A stretch of 64,000 bases of DNA from Pseudomonas sp. TNT3 (GCF_010095445.2 NZ_WFGV02000030.1:1-64000); one strand, 5' to 3'; shown: positions 51,523 to 60,212, counted from the stretch's first letter. Translations and numbers: made by a program. The notes: generated from the letters alone by a model not told the origin.

Positions 51523-52890
51523 ATGCAAGTCGAAAAAAGAAGCATCGATTTCATCCCGTCGTCCGAGCGTCATGGCCAACCGGGCTCACTGTTTTTCATC
51601 TGGTTCGGCGCCAACATGAACATCACCACCATCGCTTCCGGCGTGCTGCCGGTGGTGATGGGGCTCAACCTGTTCTGGAGCGCACTGGCGATCATCGTCG
51701 GATCGCTGCTGGGGGCGATTTTCATGGCCTCGCATTCTGCTCAAGGACCGAAACTGGGCATTCCGCAGATGATCCAGAGCCGCGCGCAATTCGGCGTGCT
51801 GGGGGCAGTGCTGCCGCTGCTGTTCGTGATGCTGATCTACCTGGGCTTCTTCGTCAGCAATACATTGCTGGCGGCCCAGGCACTGGAGTCCGTCAGCCCG
51901 TTACCGGCGACCGGCAACATCTACCTGATCGGCACGCTGTGTTTTGTCGTCGCCCTGTATGGCTATCGACTGATCCATCGACTGCAAAAGCTGCTGTCGT
52001 TGCTGTCACTGCTGGTGTTCGCCGCCGCCACGCTGTTTGCATTGCAGCTGCAGATCCCGAGCGAACAATGGCTGCCGACCGGTTTTGTGCTCTCGAAATT
52101 TCTGGTGGCGGTGAGCATCGCGGTCACCTGGCAGCTGTCGTACGCGCCGTATGTGGCGGACTATTCCCGCTACCTGCCTGAACACACCTCGAGCGCCAAA
52201 GTGTTCTGGTACAGCTATGCCGGTACGGTCAGTGGCGGTGCGTGGATGATGATTCTCGGTGCGATCCTGAGCGTCGGCATCGGCGACTTTTCCAGCAACG
52301 TGGGGGGGAATGTTGCCGGGTTGTTCGGCAGCGGCGCGGTGCTGTTGTTCGCGTTCATCCTTTACGGCCAGGTTTCGATCAACGTGTTCAACCTGTACGG
52401 CGCCTTCATGTCGACCGTTACCGTCATCGAGCCCTTTGCCCGACTCAAAGTCACGCCTCGGGTGCGGGGTCTGTTCATGCTGGTGATCAGCCTGGTGGCG
52501 ACGGCCCTGTGCACCATCAGTCAGGACGATTTCATCAACTTCTTCCTCAACTTCATCTTCTTCATGAGCTACTTCCTGATCCCGTGGACCGCTATCAATC
52601 TGGTGGACTACTACTGCCTGCGCAAAGGTCAGTACCGCATCGATGACATCTTCGACATGAACGGCATCTACGGGCGCATCAACTGGATTGCCTGCGGCAG
52701 TTTCCTGCTGGCCATTGCTCTGGAAATTCCGTTCATGAACACCACATTGTATGTCGGCCCGATCGCCACGGCACTGGATGGCGTGGACCTGGCATGGATC
52801 GTCGGGTTGCTGGTGCCGGCGCTGAGCTACTACGGGTTGATGAAGTTGGGTAACAAACATCGACCTGTACTGGAGCAAGCCTCGCGGTAA
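51523..52890 (+). CDS. NCS1-family nucleobase-type permease (copy 2)
   Basis: The 455-aa protein has about twelve membrane helices with the same family landmarks as the carrier at 47050: LFFIWFGANMNITTIASGVL, GSLLGAIFMASHSAQGPKLG, QMIQSRAQFGVLGAVLPLLF and SYAPYVADYSRYLPEH. It probably imports the substrate, or a second, related N-heterocycle. It follows the hydrolase by five bases; the ATG 51523 lies nine bases after CAGGAG. Copy 1 and copy 2 are clearly diverged, so they may differ in substrate or affinity. Confidence 0.9.
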   Translation: MQVEKRSIDFIPSSERHGQPGSLFFIWFGANMNITTIASGVLPVVMGLNLFWSALAIIVGSLLGAIFMASHSAQGPKLGIPQMIQSRAQFGVLGAVLPLLFVMLIYLGFFVSNTLLAAQALESVSPLPATGNIYLIGTLCFVVALYGYRLIHRLQKLLSLLSLLVFAAATLFALQLQIPSEQWLPTGFVLSKFLVAVSIAVTWQLSYAPYVADYSRYLPEHTSSAKVFWYSYAGTVSGGAWMMILGAILSVGIGDFSSNVGGNVAGLFGSGAVLLFAFILYGQVSINVFNLYGAFMSTVTVIEPFARLKVTPRVRGLFMLVISLVATALCTISQDDFINFFLNFIFFMSYFLIPWTAINLVDYYCLRKGQYRIDDIFDMNGIYGRINWIACGSFLLAIALEIPFMNTTLYVGPIATALDGVDLAWIVGLLVPALSYYGLMKLGNKHRPVLEQASR

Positions 52891-52967
52891 TCCAAGTCGC
52901 GCATCCGAAAAGAAAGGGAACTGGCGATGGGCCAGCAAGGTCGTAGTGGCTTCGCCTGGAGAATCGG

Positions 52968-53195
52968 ATGCGCGCCCTGCATTTTCAAATCACTTACCGC
53001 TTGAACGACGCCCGACAGGTGTTCGTCCAGCCCGACTCATACATGACCGATGCCGATGCCTGGTATTACGCCTGCCTGCACGCGGGTGTGGGCCTTGTGT
53101 ACGGGGACGATGATGCGCAGGAGGATTTTGCGGCGCTGCGCCTGCACGCCGAAAAGTCCGGGGTAACCCAGGTCAAATGGGAAGCATTGCCGTGA
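52968..53195 (+). CDS. Small conserved-type protein (DUF6555-like)
   Basis: The 75-aa product (MRALHFQITYRLNDARQVFV...) is soluble, with DADAWYYACLHAGVGLVYGD in the middle. Similar small proteins are frequent in Pseudomonas, but no function is known. It lies downstream of the permease in the same direction with a GGAG site seven bases ahead of its ATG. It may simply be a neighbour rather than part of the pathway. Confidence 0.65.
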   Translation: MRALHFQITYRLNDARQVFVQPDSYMTDADAWYYACLHAGVGLVYGDDDAQEDFAALRLHAEKSGVTQVKWEALP

Positions 53196-53280
53196 GTGAC
53201 TTGCTCGATATTCAAGGTTTCTTCCCGAGTATCTTGTGGGAGCGCATCCACGAGAAAAGCGGTGGGCCAAATTTCGGGCA

Positions 53281-53314
53281 AAAAAAATCCCAGGCAGCTG
53301 ATGGACGCCTGGGA
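53281..53314 (-). terminator. Intrinsic terminator of the polyamine operon
   Basis: On the minus strand TCCCAGGC / GCCTGGGA with an 11-base loop is followed by seven T residues. It lies 142 bases past the stop of the glutamine synthetase-like gene. The rest of 53196-53455 holds nothing I can identify. Confidence 0.8.
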
Positions 53315-53455
53315 CTTAAAAATGCATAAACCGTGGTGGTGAACGCGGGGCGAATATTACTGAATATTTCCCCATGTAACAATATGTTTTGATTAACCAT
53401 AAAGTTACTAAGGTTTATAAGTCCTTATATATCCACACATTTTTTAAGGATGCCA

Positions 53456-54802
53456 CTACATGAACCAACGGTATTCCCGCGCGCTGATTTCCTCCATGAA
53501 CGCCAAATGATCCTGGCGTTTGTTCTCGCAATACACGTCCACAAATTCCGCGCCCAACCCTTCGCGAACGGGCGCATAGCCTTGCATGGCTTGCACCGCT
53601 TCGAGCATTTGGGTCGGGAAACCAATGCCGCTGTTGCGATCTTCGTTCAGTGGTGTGATCGGTTCCTGGCCGGCTTCCAGCCCTTGCTCCAAGCCGACCA
53701 AAATGGCTGCCAACACCAGATAAGGGTTGGCATCGGCTCCCGACAAACGGTGCTCAATGCGCAGGTTTTTCAGGTCTGAATCAGGCACCCGCAAACAGGC
53801 ATCCCGATCTTCAAAACCCCAACTGGCTCGAGTGGCGGTGTTGACCGTGCCGCTCAAACGACGCATGGCGTTGTGATTAGGCGCGAAGATCGGCATGCAG
53901 TGAGGCAACACCTCAAGACAGCCGGCAACAGCATGCCGCAGGGGTTGCTGATCATTGGCCGCCAGCAGGTTGTTCCCGGCTTCGTCGTAAAGACTCACGT
54001 GCACATGCATGCCGCTGCCGGGGTGCTGCACATAGGGCTTGGCCATGAAACTGGCGCGGTAATGGTGCTTGAGGGCCACGCCTCGGCTGCTTCGGCAGAA
54101 CAACGCCGCCCAGTCCGCCGCACGCAGGCCATCGTCAAGGTGACCGAAGTTGATCTCGAATTGCCCCGGCCCCAACTCCGCCGTGATCACCGTGGTCTCG
54201 ATGCCTTGCTCGCGTGCGGTCTCGACCATGTCGTCCAGTACCGTTGAAAAGCGCGACAGCCGCTCGATGTGCATGTTCGGCTGATCATCGGCATCGTCGG
54301 TCAGCGGATCACGGGGGAACTGCGGCAGGCCGTCACGCAGCTGACGGTCGAACAGATAGAACTCCAGCTCGAACGCGACCACCGGAAAGATCCCTTTGCG
54401 GTTCAGCCGTTGCAGCACCTGCGCCAGGACTTCACGGGGTTCGAACTCGATCGGATTGGCAGTGCCGTCCGAGGTAATCAGCATCTGCCCCAGCGGTTGC
54501 TTTTCCCAACTCACCAGTTTCAGTGTTCCAGGCACCAGTCGACGCGCGGCGTCCGGGTCACCGTCGTTGAAGCAGTAATCGCCGATTTTGAACAGCCCAC
54601 CCTGAGTGCCCAGCAGCACGCAGTTCTGCGGCAGTTTCAACACGCTGCCGGCGGCTACTTTTTCGAGCATCTCGATCGGGTAGCGCTTGCCGTAAAAATG
54701 CCCGGGGATGTCCAGGGCGATCAGATCAACGTATCGCACATCCGGAAAACGCTGGCGAAACGCACGCACTTCAGCAACCAGATCAGAGCAGACAGCATCC
54801 AT
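53456..54802 (-). CDS. Glutamine synthetase-like gamma-glutamylpolyamine synthetase
   Basis: The 448-aa protein is a GlnA-like ligase: FPVVAFELEFYLFDRQL (catalytic barrel), TAELGPGQFEINFGHLDDGL, HVHVSLYDEAGNNLLA and RRLSGTVNTATRASWGFEDR. The PuuA/PauA group joins glutamate to putrescine or related amines in the gamma-glutamylation route. It is the last gene of a minus-strand operon with a PuuR-like regulator and a PuuB-like oxidase, which supports this call over true glutamine synthetase. Start ATG 54802 is 20 bases after the regulator stop. Confidence 0.88.
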   Translation of the reverse strand: MDAVCSDLVAEVRAFRQRFPDVRYVDLIALDIPGHFYGKRYPIEMLEKVAAGSVLKLPQNCVLLGTQGGLFKIGDYCFNDGDPDAARRLVPGTLKLVSWEKQPLGQMLITSDGTANPIEFEPREVLAQVLQRLNRKGIFPVVAFELEFYLFDRQLRDGLPQFPRDPLTDDADDQPNMHIERLSRFSTVLDDMVETAREQGIETTVITAELGPGQFEINFGHLDDGLRAADWAALFCRSSRGVALKHHYRASFMAKPYVQHPGSGMHVHVSLYDEAGNNLLAANDQQPLRHAVAGCLEVLPHCMPIFAPNHNAMRRLSGTVNTATRASWGFEDRDACLRVPDSDLKNLRIEHRLSGADANPYLVLAAILVGLEQGLEAGQEPITPLNEDRNSGIGFPTQMLEAVQAMQGYAPVREGLGAEFVDVYCENKRQDHLAFMEEISAREYRWFM

Positions 54803-54822
54803 CGTAATGTTCCTTGTTGTTA

Positions 54823-55377
54823 TCAGGTGTAAACCCAGAGCACGCGGGTAAGTTGGTCGGTGAGATTGCCGTAACGACAGTGGGTATGACTGGCCAGCTG
54901 GAAGCTGTCACCGGTGCGCAACGTGACCGGTTGATCGTCATCCAGCCACAGCGTCAGCTCGCCTTCGAGGACATAACCGCCCTGCTCCGAGCTGTCGTTC
55001 ATGTGCCGGTCACCACTGCTGGCACCCGCCTCGAGCCGGCTTTCGAGCATCGAGAAGGACGCCCGCATTTTCGGCGAGACGAGGATGTCGGTGATGCCGT
55101 CTGCGTAGTACAACGTGCGGCGTTCGTCCGGACGGGTCACCCACGGCAGGGCCATGGGTTTGGGCAGGCTGTAGAAATAGGTGGTCGGCACGCCGAGGGT
55201 TTCGCTGATGGCGGTCAAGTCGGCCACCGTGGGCCGGGACAAGCCGCGCTCGACCTGAGAAAGGAAGCCGACCGAACGGCCGATTTTGTCCGCCAGCTCC
55301 TTGAGCGTGTACTTTTTGTGTTTGCGCAGGTCCTGGATCAGGATCGCCAGCGCCGATATTTCTTCTTGCATGTCCAT
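54823..55377 (-). CDS. XRE-cupin regulator (PuuR/PauR-like)
   Basis: The 184-aa protein has an N-terminal helix-turn-helix (KYTLKELADKIGRSVGFLSQ; RGLSRPTVADLTAISETLG) and a C-terminal cupin (EQGGYVLEGELTLWLDDDQP). PuuR/PauR proteins repress polyamine genes until gamma-glutamyl or free amine ligand binds. It lies between the oxidase and the synthetase genes in one operon, so it may control its own operon. Two ATG codons six bases apart lie at the start; I chose 55377. Confidence 0.85.
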   Translation of the reverse strand: MDMQEEISALAILIQDLRKHKKYTLKELADKIGRSVGFLSQVERGLSRPTVADLTAISETLGVPTTYFYSLPKPMALPWVTRPDERRTLYYADGITDILVSPKMRASFSMLESRLEAGASSGDRHMNDSSEQGGYVLEGELTLWLDDDQPVTLRTGDSFQLASHTHCRYGNLTDQLTRVLWVYT

Positions 55378-55404
55378 CTAGATAGCTTCCAGAAATAGTG
55401 CGGT

Positions 55405-56694
55405 TCAGAGGCTGTCGCGCAGGCGATACCAGGCTTTGCCAATGGCTTCCAGAGGAGCGGCCATGTACTTGCCGCCGGGGAAGCGGTCGTTGACCAGCCC
55501 CTGATACAACGCGAGTTCATCCGGTTGACCGAGGATCGCATCAGACACCGCGCGAGCCCCGGCCAGGGTCGGGAGTACGCCGTGCCCGGAGTAACCTTGC
55601 ATCCAGTACAGATCGCCGCGTCGACCGATGTCCGGCGTGCGCTTGAGGGTGAGGTCGATGTGCCCGCCCCAGGCGAATTCCAGACCGACACCCTGGAGTT
55701 GAGGAAACACGCGTTCCAGATACGGCCGGGTCGCAGCGGCGATGTCCTTGGGCATACCGCCAAGGTAGGTGCAGCCACCGCCGAACAGCAGCCGGTTATC
55801 CGGCGTACGGCGGAAATAATCGAGCACGAACTGGTTGTCGGTCACGCACACATTGCGCGGCAGCAGCGTGATGGCCAGCTCTTCCGAGAGCGGTTCAGTG
55901 GCCACCTGATAGGTACCGACTGGCAGCACACAACTCGACAGCTGGGGATCCAGTTGATCGAGGTAGGCATTGCACGCCAGCACCAGCACATCCGCGCGAA
56001 TGCACCCGCGCTCGGTGTCGACGGAATAGCGTCCGTTTTCTTCGCGATAGCTCGTCGCTTTGCTGAGTTCGTGAATGCGTCCACCGGCGCGTTCAATGGC
56101 AGCCGCCAGGCCGAGGGCGAGTTTCAGTGGATTGAGGTGCCCGCCTTCCGGATCGAACAGCCCGGCCTGATAGCGATCACTGGCCACCCATTGCGGCAAC
56201 TGCTCCTTGGCAATGAACTGCAATCCATCGTGGCCCCACTTGTGGCTGGCCTCGTGTTGCCACTCCGTCAGCAGACTGACTCGTCGCGGCATCACTGATG
56301 TCCAGAGGTGGCCGGGACGATAATCACAATCGAAATAATGGCGACCCGGCAAGTCACGCAATTCCCGAGCAGCCCAGCGCATACCGTCCCACAAGCGCCG
56401 CGCGCGTTCGAGACCCAGCGCGGCTTCCAGGGGCGGCATGTCACAGGACCACCCGAGAATCGCCTGCCCGCCATTGCGTCCAGACGCCGCCCAGGCGACC
56501 CGACTGGCTTCCAGCACCGTCACCCGCTTACCGGCCAACGCCAGGCGCAGCGCCGTGTGCAGACCGCTGAAGCCAGCGCCGATGATCAGTACTTCGGTGT
56601 CGCGCTCGCCTTCCAGAGGGGTGCGATCAATCAGACGGTCAGCGCAAGTGTGGGCGTAATAGCTGTCGACGTGCTGATCGGATTGCTGAAACAT
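55405..56694 (-). CDS. FAD-dependent oxidoreductase (PuuB-like)
   Basis: The 429-aa protein belongs to the DAO/PuuB family: dinucleotide-binding VLIIGAGFSGLHTALRLALA near residue 36, SGRNGGQAILGWSCDMPPL, and a C-terminal WMQGYSGHGVLPTLAGARA that closes the FAD site. PuuB oxidises gamma-glutamylputrescine to the aldehyde. The start ATG 56694 is followed by SDQHVDSYYAHTC, typical of the group. No dehydrogenase PuuC or hydrolase PuuD gene is adjacent, so these steps would be encoded elsewhere. Confidence 0.88.
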   Translation of the reverse strand: MFQQSDQHVDSYYAHTCADRLIDRTPLEGERDTEVLIIGAGFSGLHTALRLALAGKRVTVLEASRVAWAASGRNGGQAILGWSCDMPPLEAALGLERARRLWDGMRWAARELRDLPGRHYFDCDYRPGHLWTSVMPRRVSLLTEWQHEASHKWGHDGLQFIAKEQLPQWVASDRYQAGLFDPEGGHLNPLKLALGLAAAIERAGGRIHELSKATSYREENGRYSVDTERGCIRADVLVLACNAYLDQLDPQLSSCVLPVGTYQVATEPLSEELAITLLPRNVCVTDNQFVLDYFRRTPDNRLLFGGGCTYLGGMPKDIAAATRPYLERVFPQLQGVGLEFAWGGHIDLTLKRTPDIGRRGDLYWMQGYSGHGVLPTLAGARAVSDAILGQPDELALYQGLVNDRFPGGKYMAAPLEAIGKAWYRLRDSL

Positions 56695-56838
56695 GCGGGC
56701 CTCATGAAATTTTATTATTCAAATTTCATGAAAAAATACACGGGATATTTCATAACGGCAAGGTGATGTTGATTATTTTGAACGCTAAACACCTCCGATA
56801 GAGGAAATGCAGTTTACTTAAGCGCAACATTGTTTCCT

Positions 56839-56929
56839 GTGGCGAGGGAGCTTGCTCCCGTTGGCCGCGAAGCGGCCCTCTGAAACAAGGACTGCTGCGC
56901 AGCCCAGCGGGAGCAAGCTCCCTCGCCAC
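56839..56929. repeat. REPIN (GTGGCGAGGGAGC type)
   Basis: GTGGCGAGGGAGCTTGCTCC and its inverse CTCGCCAC frame an inner GAAGCGGCC segment. It lies in the 300-base gap between the oxidase gene and the NADH dehydrogenase-like gene; nothing else is seen there. Confidence 0.85.
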
Positions 56930-56998
56930 GGGATTTCATTCGCTTCGAAAATTCTTAGTGAACAGCATTAGAGGGGGCGACATCTCTCAGGCAAAGCC

Positions 56999-58201
56999 TC
57001 AAGCAATCGGAATCAACGGATCCGCCGCCGCCCAAGCGCTTTCACGATTTGCCGCCGGCGGGTAGATCCACTGGGTGTTGATCTGGGTTTTCAGCGCCTT
57101 GCCTTCCTGCCTGACCAACTTCACCTGGCGATCCCAGCCCTCGGTGTACACCGCGCCCCAGGCACCCAGGTCCAGGCAGGTCACGTACTTGGGTTGGCGG
57201 TAAGGGGTCGGATCAACGCCGAGGATCTGCGCGGCCACGTTGTTACCGGCATGACGGCCCAAAACGATCGCGTGCTGGCAGGTCATCATCGCGTGGTTGC
57301 CGATGTCATCGGAGGCGGCATAGGCCACGTCACCGGTGGCGAAGATGTCGTCCTGGCCAATGACTTTCAAATGGCTGTCCACATGCAGACGACCCAGCGC
57401 GTCGCGCTCACCGGGCACTTGTTCGGTCAGTGAGCTGGCGCGCACGCCGGTGGTCCAGATCACGGTTTTAGCGTCGATCCGCTGGCCGTCGGCCAAGGTC
57501 ACGCCGTTTTCATCGACAGACACCACCGACGACTTCAAACGCCATTCAACGCCCACTTCGGCGCTGGCCAAAGCAATCGAAACGCTGATCTCGGCCCCCA
57601 TCGACGCGCCGATTTTTTCACCACGATCAACGATGATCACTTCGATGTCTGCAGCGTCGCCGAGGATGGCGCGCAGTCGAGCGGGCATTTCGGTTGCGGT
57701 TTCAATACCGGTAAAACCACCACCGGCGACCACGACGGTATTGCGCGCCTTGCTCTGCGGCAGTTGCTTCAAGGATTTGAGATGGTTTTCCAGGCGGACG
57801 GCTTCTTCGATCTGGTCGACATCAAACGCATGCTCGACCGCACCCGCCGTGTTTGGCACGGCGAGACGGCTGCCAGTGGCCAGAACGAGTTTGTCGTAGC
57901 TGCATACCTGCTGGGTGCCTGAATCATCGCGGTAACCCACCTGTTTGCTCTGCACATCGATTGTCTCGGCAGCGCCCTTGATGAACTTGACGCCAACCGC
58001 ATCGAACAGCTCGCCAAGCGGCGCGGCCAGTTGATGTGCATTCGGTTCGTAGAATCGCGGACGCACGCGCAGCTCGGCCTGCGGGGCCAGCACGGTGACT
58101 TCAACGTCGTCATGACCGTGAATGTCGAACAGGCGCGTGGCGCTCAACGCCGTCCACATGCCACCGAAACCTGCGCCGATTACCAGAATGTGCTGTTTCA
58201 T
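56999..58201 (-). CDS. NAD(P)/FAD-dependent oxidoreductase, NDH-2 like
   Basis: The 400-aa protein has an FAD Rossmann motif (ILVIGAGFGGMWTALSATRL), an NAD motif (TVVVAGGGFTGIETATEMPA), and the closing ATGDVAYAASDDIGNHAMMT segment that contacts the flavin. This is the layout of type II NADH dehydrogenases and related quinone reductases. It lacks an obvious membrane helix; the C-terminal region is not strongly hydrophobic, so a soluble reductase is possible. It is divergent from an Rrf2 regulator, which suggests redox or Fe-S control. Confidence 0.85.
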   Translation of the reverse strand: MKQHILVIGAGFGGMWTALSATRLFDIHGHDDVEVTVLAPQAELRVRPRFYEPNAHQLAAPLGELFDAVGVKFIKGAAETIDVQSKQVGYRDDSGTQQVCSYDKLVLATGSRLAVPNTAGAVEHAFDVDQIEEAVRLENHLKSLKQLPQSKARNTVVVAGGGFTGIETATEMPARLRAILGDAADIEVIIVDRGEKIGASMGAEISVSIALASAEVGVEWRLKSSVVSVDENGVTLADGQRIDAKTVIWTTGVRASSLTEQVPGERDALGRLHVDSHLKVIGQDDIFATGDVAYAASDDIGNHAMMTCQHAIVLGRHAGNNVAAQILGVDPTPYRQPKYVTCLDLGAWGAVYTEGWDRQVKLVRQEGKALKTQINTQWIYPPAANRESAWAAADPLIPIA

Positions 58202-58322
58202 CGTTATCTCCAGGGAAAAACCGCGTGTTGAAATTGTTAAAGGTTCCGCTGGCTAGTGTGTGCCGCCGACCGGACAACTACGACTATATTAATCCTAGTT
58301 ATTAAGAGCAATCGGTATTTTT

Positions 58323-58337
58323 TGATGGTTACCATCA
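58323..58337. promoter_or_regulatory. Palindrome TGATGGT-T-ACCATCA in a divergent promoter region
   Basis: This perfect 7-1-7 palindrome lies 122 bases before the NDH-2-like start and 111 before the Rrf2 start. It is a candidate operator for either or both. It shares the ATGGT/ACCAT core with the catabolic-cluster sites but has one extra central base, so it is probably not the same operator. Confidence 0.45.
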
Positions 58338-58447
58338 TCCGTATCGATTGTTTTTTCGCATGCAAATGGCTAAATCGCGGATTTGCGGTGATTGTCCTGC
58401 TCCCGGTCGGCTGCTAATATTGGCGACAACATTAGTCGGAGATCAAA

Positions 58448-59002
58448 ATGTCTCTTTACAGCGCAGGCGTTGAGTACGGCATTCATTGCCTGATTTTTCT
58501 GGTAGGCAATCGCGGAGATACCCGCGAGGCGAGCGTGCGCGATCTCGCCGAGTTGCAAGGCGTGCCGTTGGACTACCTGGCGAAAATCTTCACCAAACTG
58601 GCCAAGGCGAAATTGGTGGTCGCCACTGAAGGCGTACGCGGTGGGTTCAAGCTGGCCCGGCCTTCGGACGAAATCAGCCTGCTCGACATCGTCAACGCCA
58701 TTGACGGTCGCAAGCTGATTTTCGATTGCCGGGAGATTCGCGGGCGTTGCGCCCTGTTCGAAGGGACTGTGCCCGAGTGGGCCCTCGATGGTCCCTGCTC
58801 GGTTCACGGCGCGATGATGAATGCGCAAAAACGCATGGAAGAGGCGTTGTCTCAGCAGACCATTCTTGATCTCGCCAGAAAGGTCGGACGCAAGGCTCCA
58901 GCGGAATTTGGTGAGCAGGTGGACCACTGGATGAATGAACGTCGCGAGAAAAAAAGCAACGTGAACCCGCAAGCCATCCCGGTGAACGACATCACTGACT
59001 AA
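58448..59002 (+). CDS. Rrf2-family regulator with probable Fe-S cysteines
   Basis: The 184-aa protein has the Rrf2 winged helix (YSAGVEYGIHCLIFLV; ASVRDLAELQGVPLDYLAKI; LVVATEGVRGGFKLARP) and three cysteines at C94, C101 and C117 plus H120 (CSVH), similar to the Cys3-His set of IscR-type sensors but with a wider third spacing. A bound [2Fe-2S] cluster is therefore plausible. The C-terminal 50 residues are a charged tail (NERREKKSNVNP). It is divergent from the NDH-2-like gene, its likely target. Start ATG 58448 has CGGAG six bases upstream. Confidence 0.85.
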   Translation: MSLYSAGVEYGIHCLIFLVGNRGDTREASVRDLAELQGVPLDYLAKIFTKLAKAKLVVATEGVRGGFKLARPSDEISLLDIVNAIDGRKLIFDCREIRGRCALFEGTVPEWALDGPCSVHGAMMNAQKRMEEALSQQTILDLARKVGRKAPAEFGEQVDHWMNERREKKSNVNPQAIPVNDITD

Positions 59003-59005
59003 GCC

Positions 59006-59341
59006 TCAGAGACAATCGCGCACCGCCTGGCGCAGTGCTCCCGATTTCGCCCACGGTGGCCCCTGGTACAACGAAACCCGGCTGCCGTCCTTCGACTTCA
59101 CGATGTCCAGAATCTCGTCGGCCGTAATGATGCCCGGCGCATTGATTCTGTAGCCGTTGGAAATCGAGGTCTGTTTAGTGTTCGAGACTTCTTTCTGCCA
59201 CAACGGCAGCACGCACGCCGCGTATTCCTTGGGCGGTTTCTCACTGTACTTGCTGACATTCGGCTCCCCTGGCACTACGGAAGCGGGCAACGAGCAACCC
59301 GCCAGCGACACCAGCATGACTCCCGCAATAAGCATCCGCAT
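59006..59341 (-). CDS. Small lipoprotein, hypothetical
   Basis: The 111-aa product has a lipoprotein signal with lipobox SLAGC (MRMLIAGVMLVSLAGC), lipidated at Cys16. The mature chain contains a conserved-looking PPKEYAACVLPLWQKEV and a C-terminal PWAKSGALRQAVRDCL with a Cys pair that could bond. No family function is known to me. Start ATG 59341 follows AGGAAAAGGAAG. It is convergent with the Rrf2 gene, four bases apart. Confidence 0.7.
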   Translation of the reverse strand: MRMLIAGVMLVSLAGCSLPASVVPGEPNVSKYSEKPPKEYAACVLPLWQKEVSNTKQTSISNGYRINAPGIITADEILDIVKSKDGSRVSLYQGPPWAKSGALRQAVRDCL

Positions 59342-59410
59342 GACACTTCCTTTTCCTGAAAAGGAAAATGTAGCGTGTCGTGGTGCAGACATCCATTCGC
59401 TCAGACAATC

Positions 59411-59638
59411 TTAATCAGCTGGTTTGTTATCGGAAGGTTCCGTGGCATTCGGATAGGACCTCTCGTTGAGGTACTTCATCCAACGCTCATAGGCGTCATG
59501 TTGCCGCTGCGTGACCCTTTCCCATTCCGGGCCGTTGAGCTGATGAGCCGAAATCAGCATCATCATTTCCGTAGTGGCCGCGTCCAGCTCGACGATCAGC
59601 TCATGGGCGTGGAACCTGAAATCATCGGTGGTCGTCAT
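59411..59638 (-). CDS. Small soluble hypothetical protein
   Basis: The 75-aa product (MTTTDDFRFHAHELIVELDA...) is helical, with EMMMLISAHQLNGPEWERVT and YERWMKYLNERSY. GAGG lies nine bases upstream of ATG 59638. It has no recognised function; the preceding frame to 59746 lacks a good start. Confidence 0.6.
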   Translation of the reverse strand: MTTTDDFRFHAHELIVELDAATTEMMMLISAHQLNGPEWERVTQRQHDAYERWMKYLNERSYPNATEPSDNKPAD

Positions 59639-59812
59639 TGAAGTGGCCTCGCCCTTGCGAATAGTCGCTATTCCAATACGACATCCAGCCTTTTCGTTCG
59701 CATTAATGTTCCCGACCAACGGCAGCGCCTCAAGGGATAACGGCATCGCCCTGCCCCACCTCTGATTTGGGTCTAGTCTTTCGTAACGGAGAATTTATTG
59801 CAGGAGGTCAGC

Positions 59813-60052
59813 ATGTGGCTCAACGAATCGGAACAGCAACTTCGGCGGGATCTGCAGGGCGTCGCTTCGGATCTGCGATGGTCGGCGGTCGAGTTGCTGC
59901 GTATTGCAGAACAACTGCGCATGGCCGGCAATGACGTGGACGCGGAGGCGGCCAAGCGACTGTGCGAGTTGTTTCAGGGGGACGAAGCACGACTGGCGGG
60001 GTATGCCGAAGAGGTGAAGGCCAAGACCATTACTCGTAACAAAGCGGCTTAA
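59813..60052 (+). CDS. Small helical hypothetical protein
   Basis: The 79-aa product (MWLNESEQQLRRDLQGVASD...) is predicted to be two long helices (WSAVELLRIAEQLRM; AEAAKRLCELFQGDEARL). CAGGAGG lies five bases upstream of ATG 59813, so the start is firm. Function unknown. It lies alone between convergent and repeat sequences. Confidence 0.65.
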   Translation: MWLNESEQQLRRDLQGVASDLRWSAVELLRIAEQLRMAGNDVDAEAAKRLCELFQGDEARLAGYAEEVKAKTITRNKAA

Positions 60053-60121
60053 GCGCCGAACAGTTTTGATGTGAAGAGGGAGCTTTCGTGTCGAGGGAGT
60101 ATATGTGGCAAAGAAGTATGT

Positions 60122-60212
60122 GTGGCGAGGGAGTTTACTCCCGCTGGGCTGCGAAGCGGCCCCAGAAGATGGGACTGCTGCGCAGTCCAGCGGGAGTAAA
60201 CTCCCTCGCCAC
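60122..60212. repeat. REPIN (GTGGCGAGGGAG type)
   Basis: GTGGCGAGGGAGTTTACTCC pairs with its inverse ending CTCGCCAC around CTGCGAAGCGGCC and CTGCTGCGCAG. It is the same type as the REPIN at 56839. Confidence 0.85.

Noticed and set aside
58323..58337. Palindrome TGATGGTTACCATCA as a seventh site of the catabolic regulon
   Set aside because: It has an odd-length centre and lies by unrelated genes; the core resemblance is probably chance.
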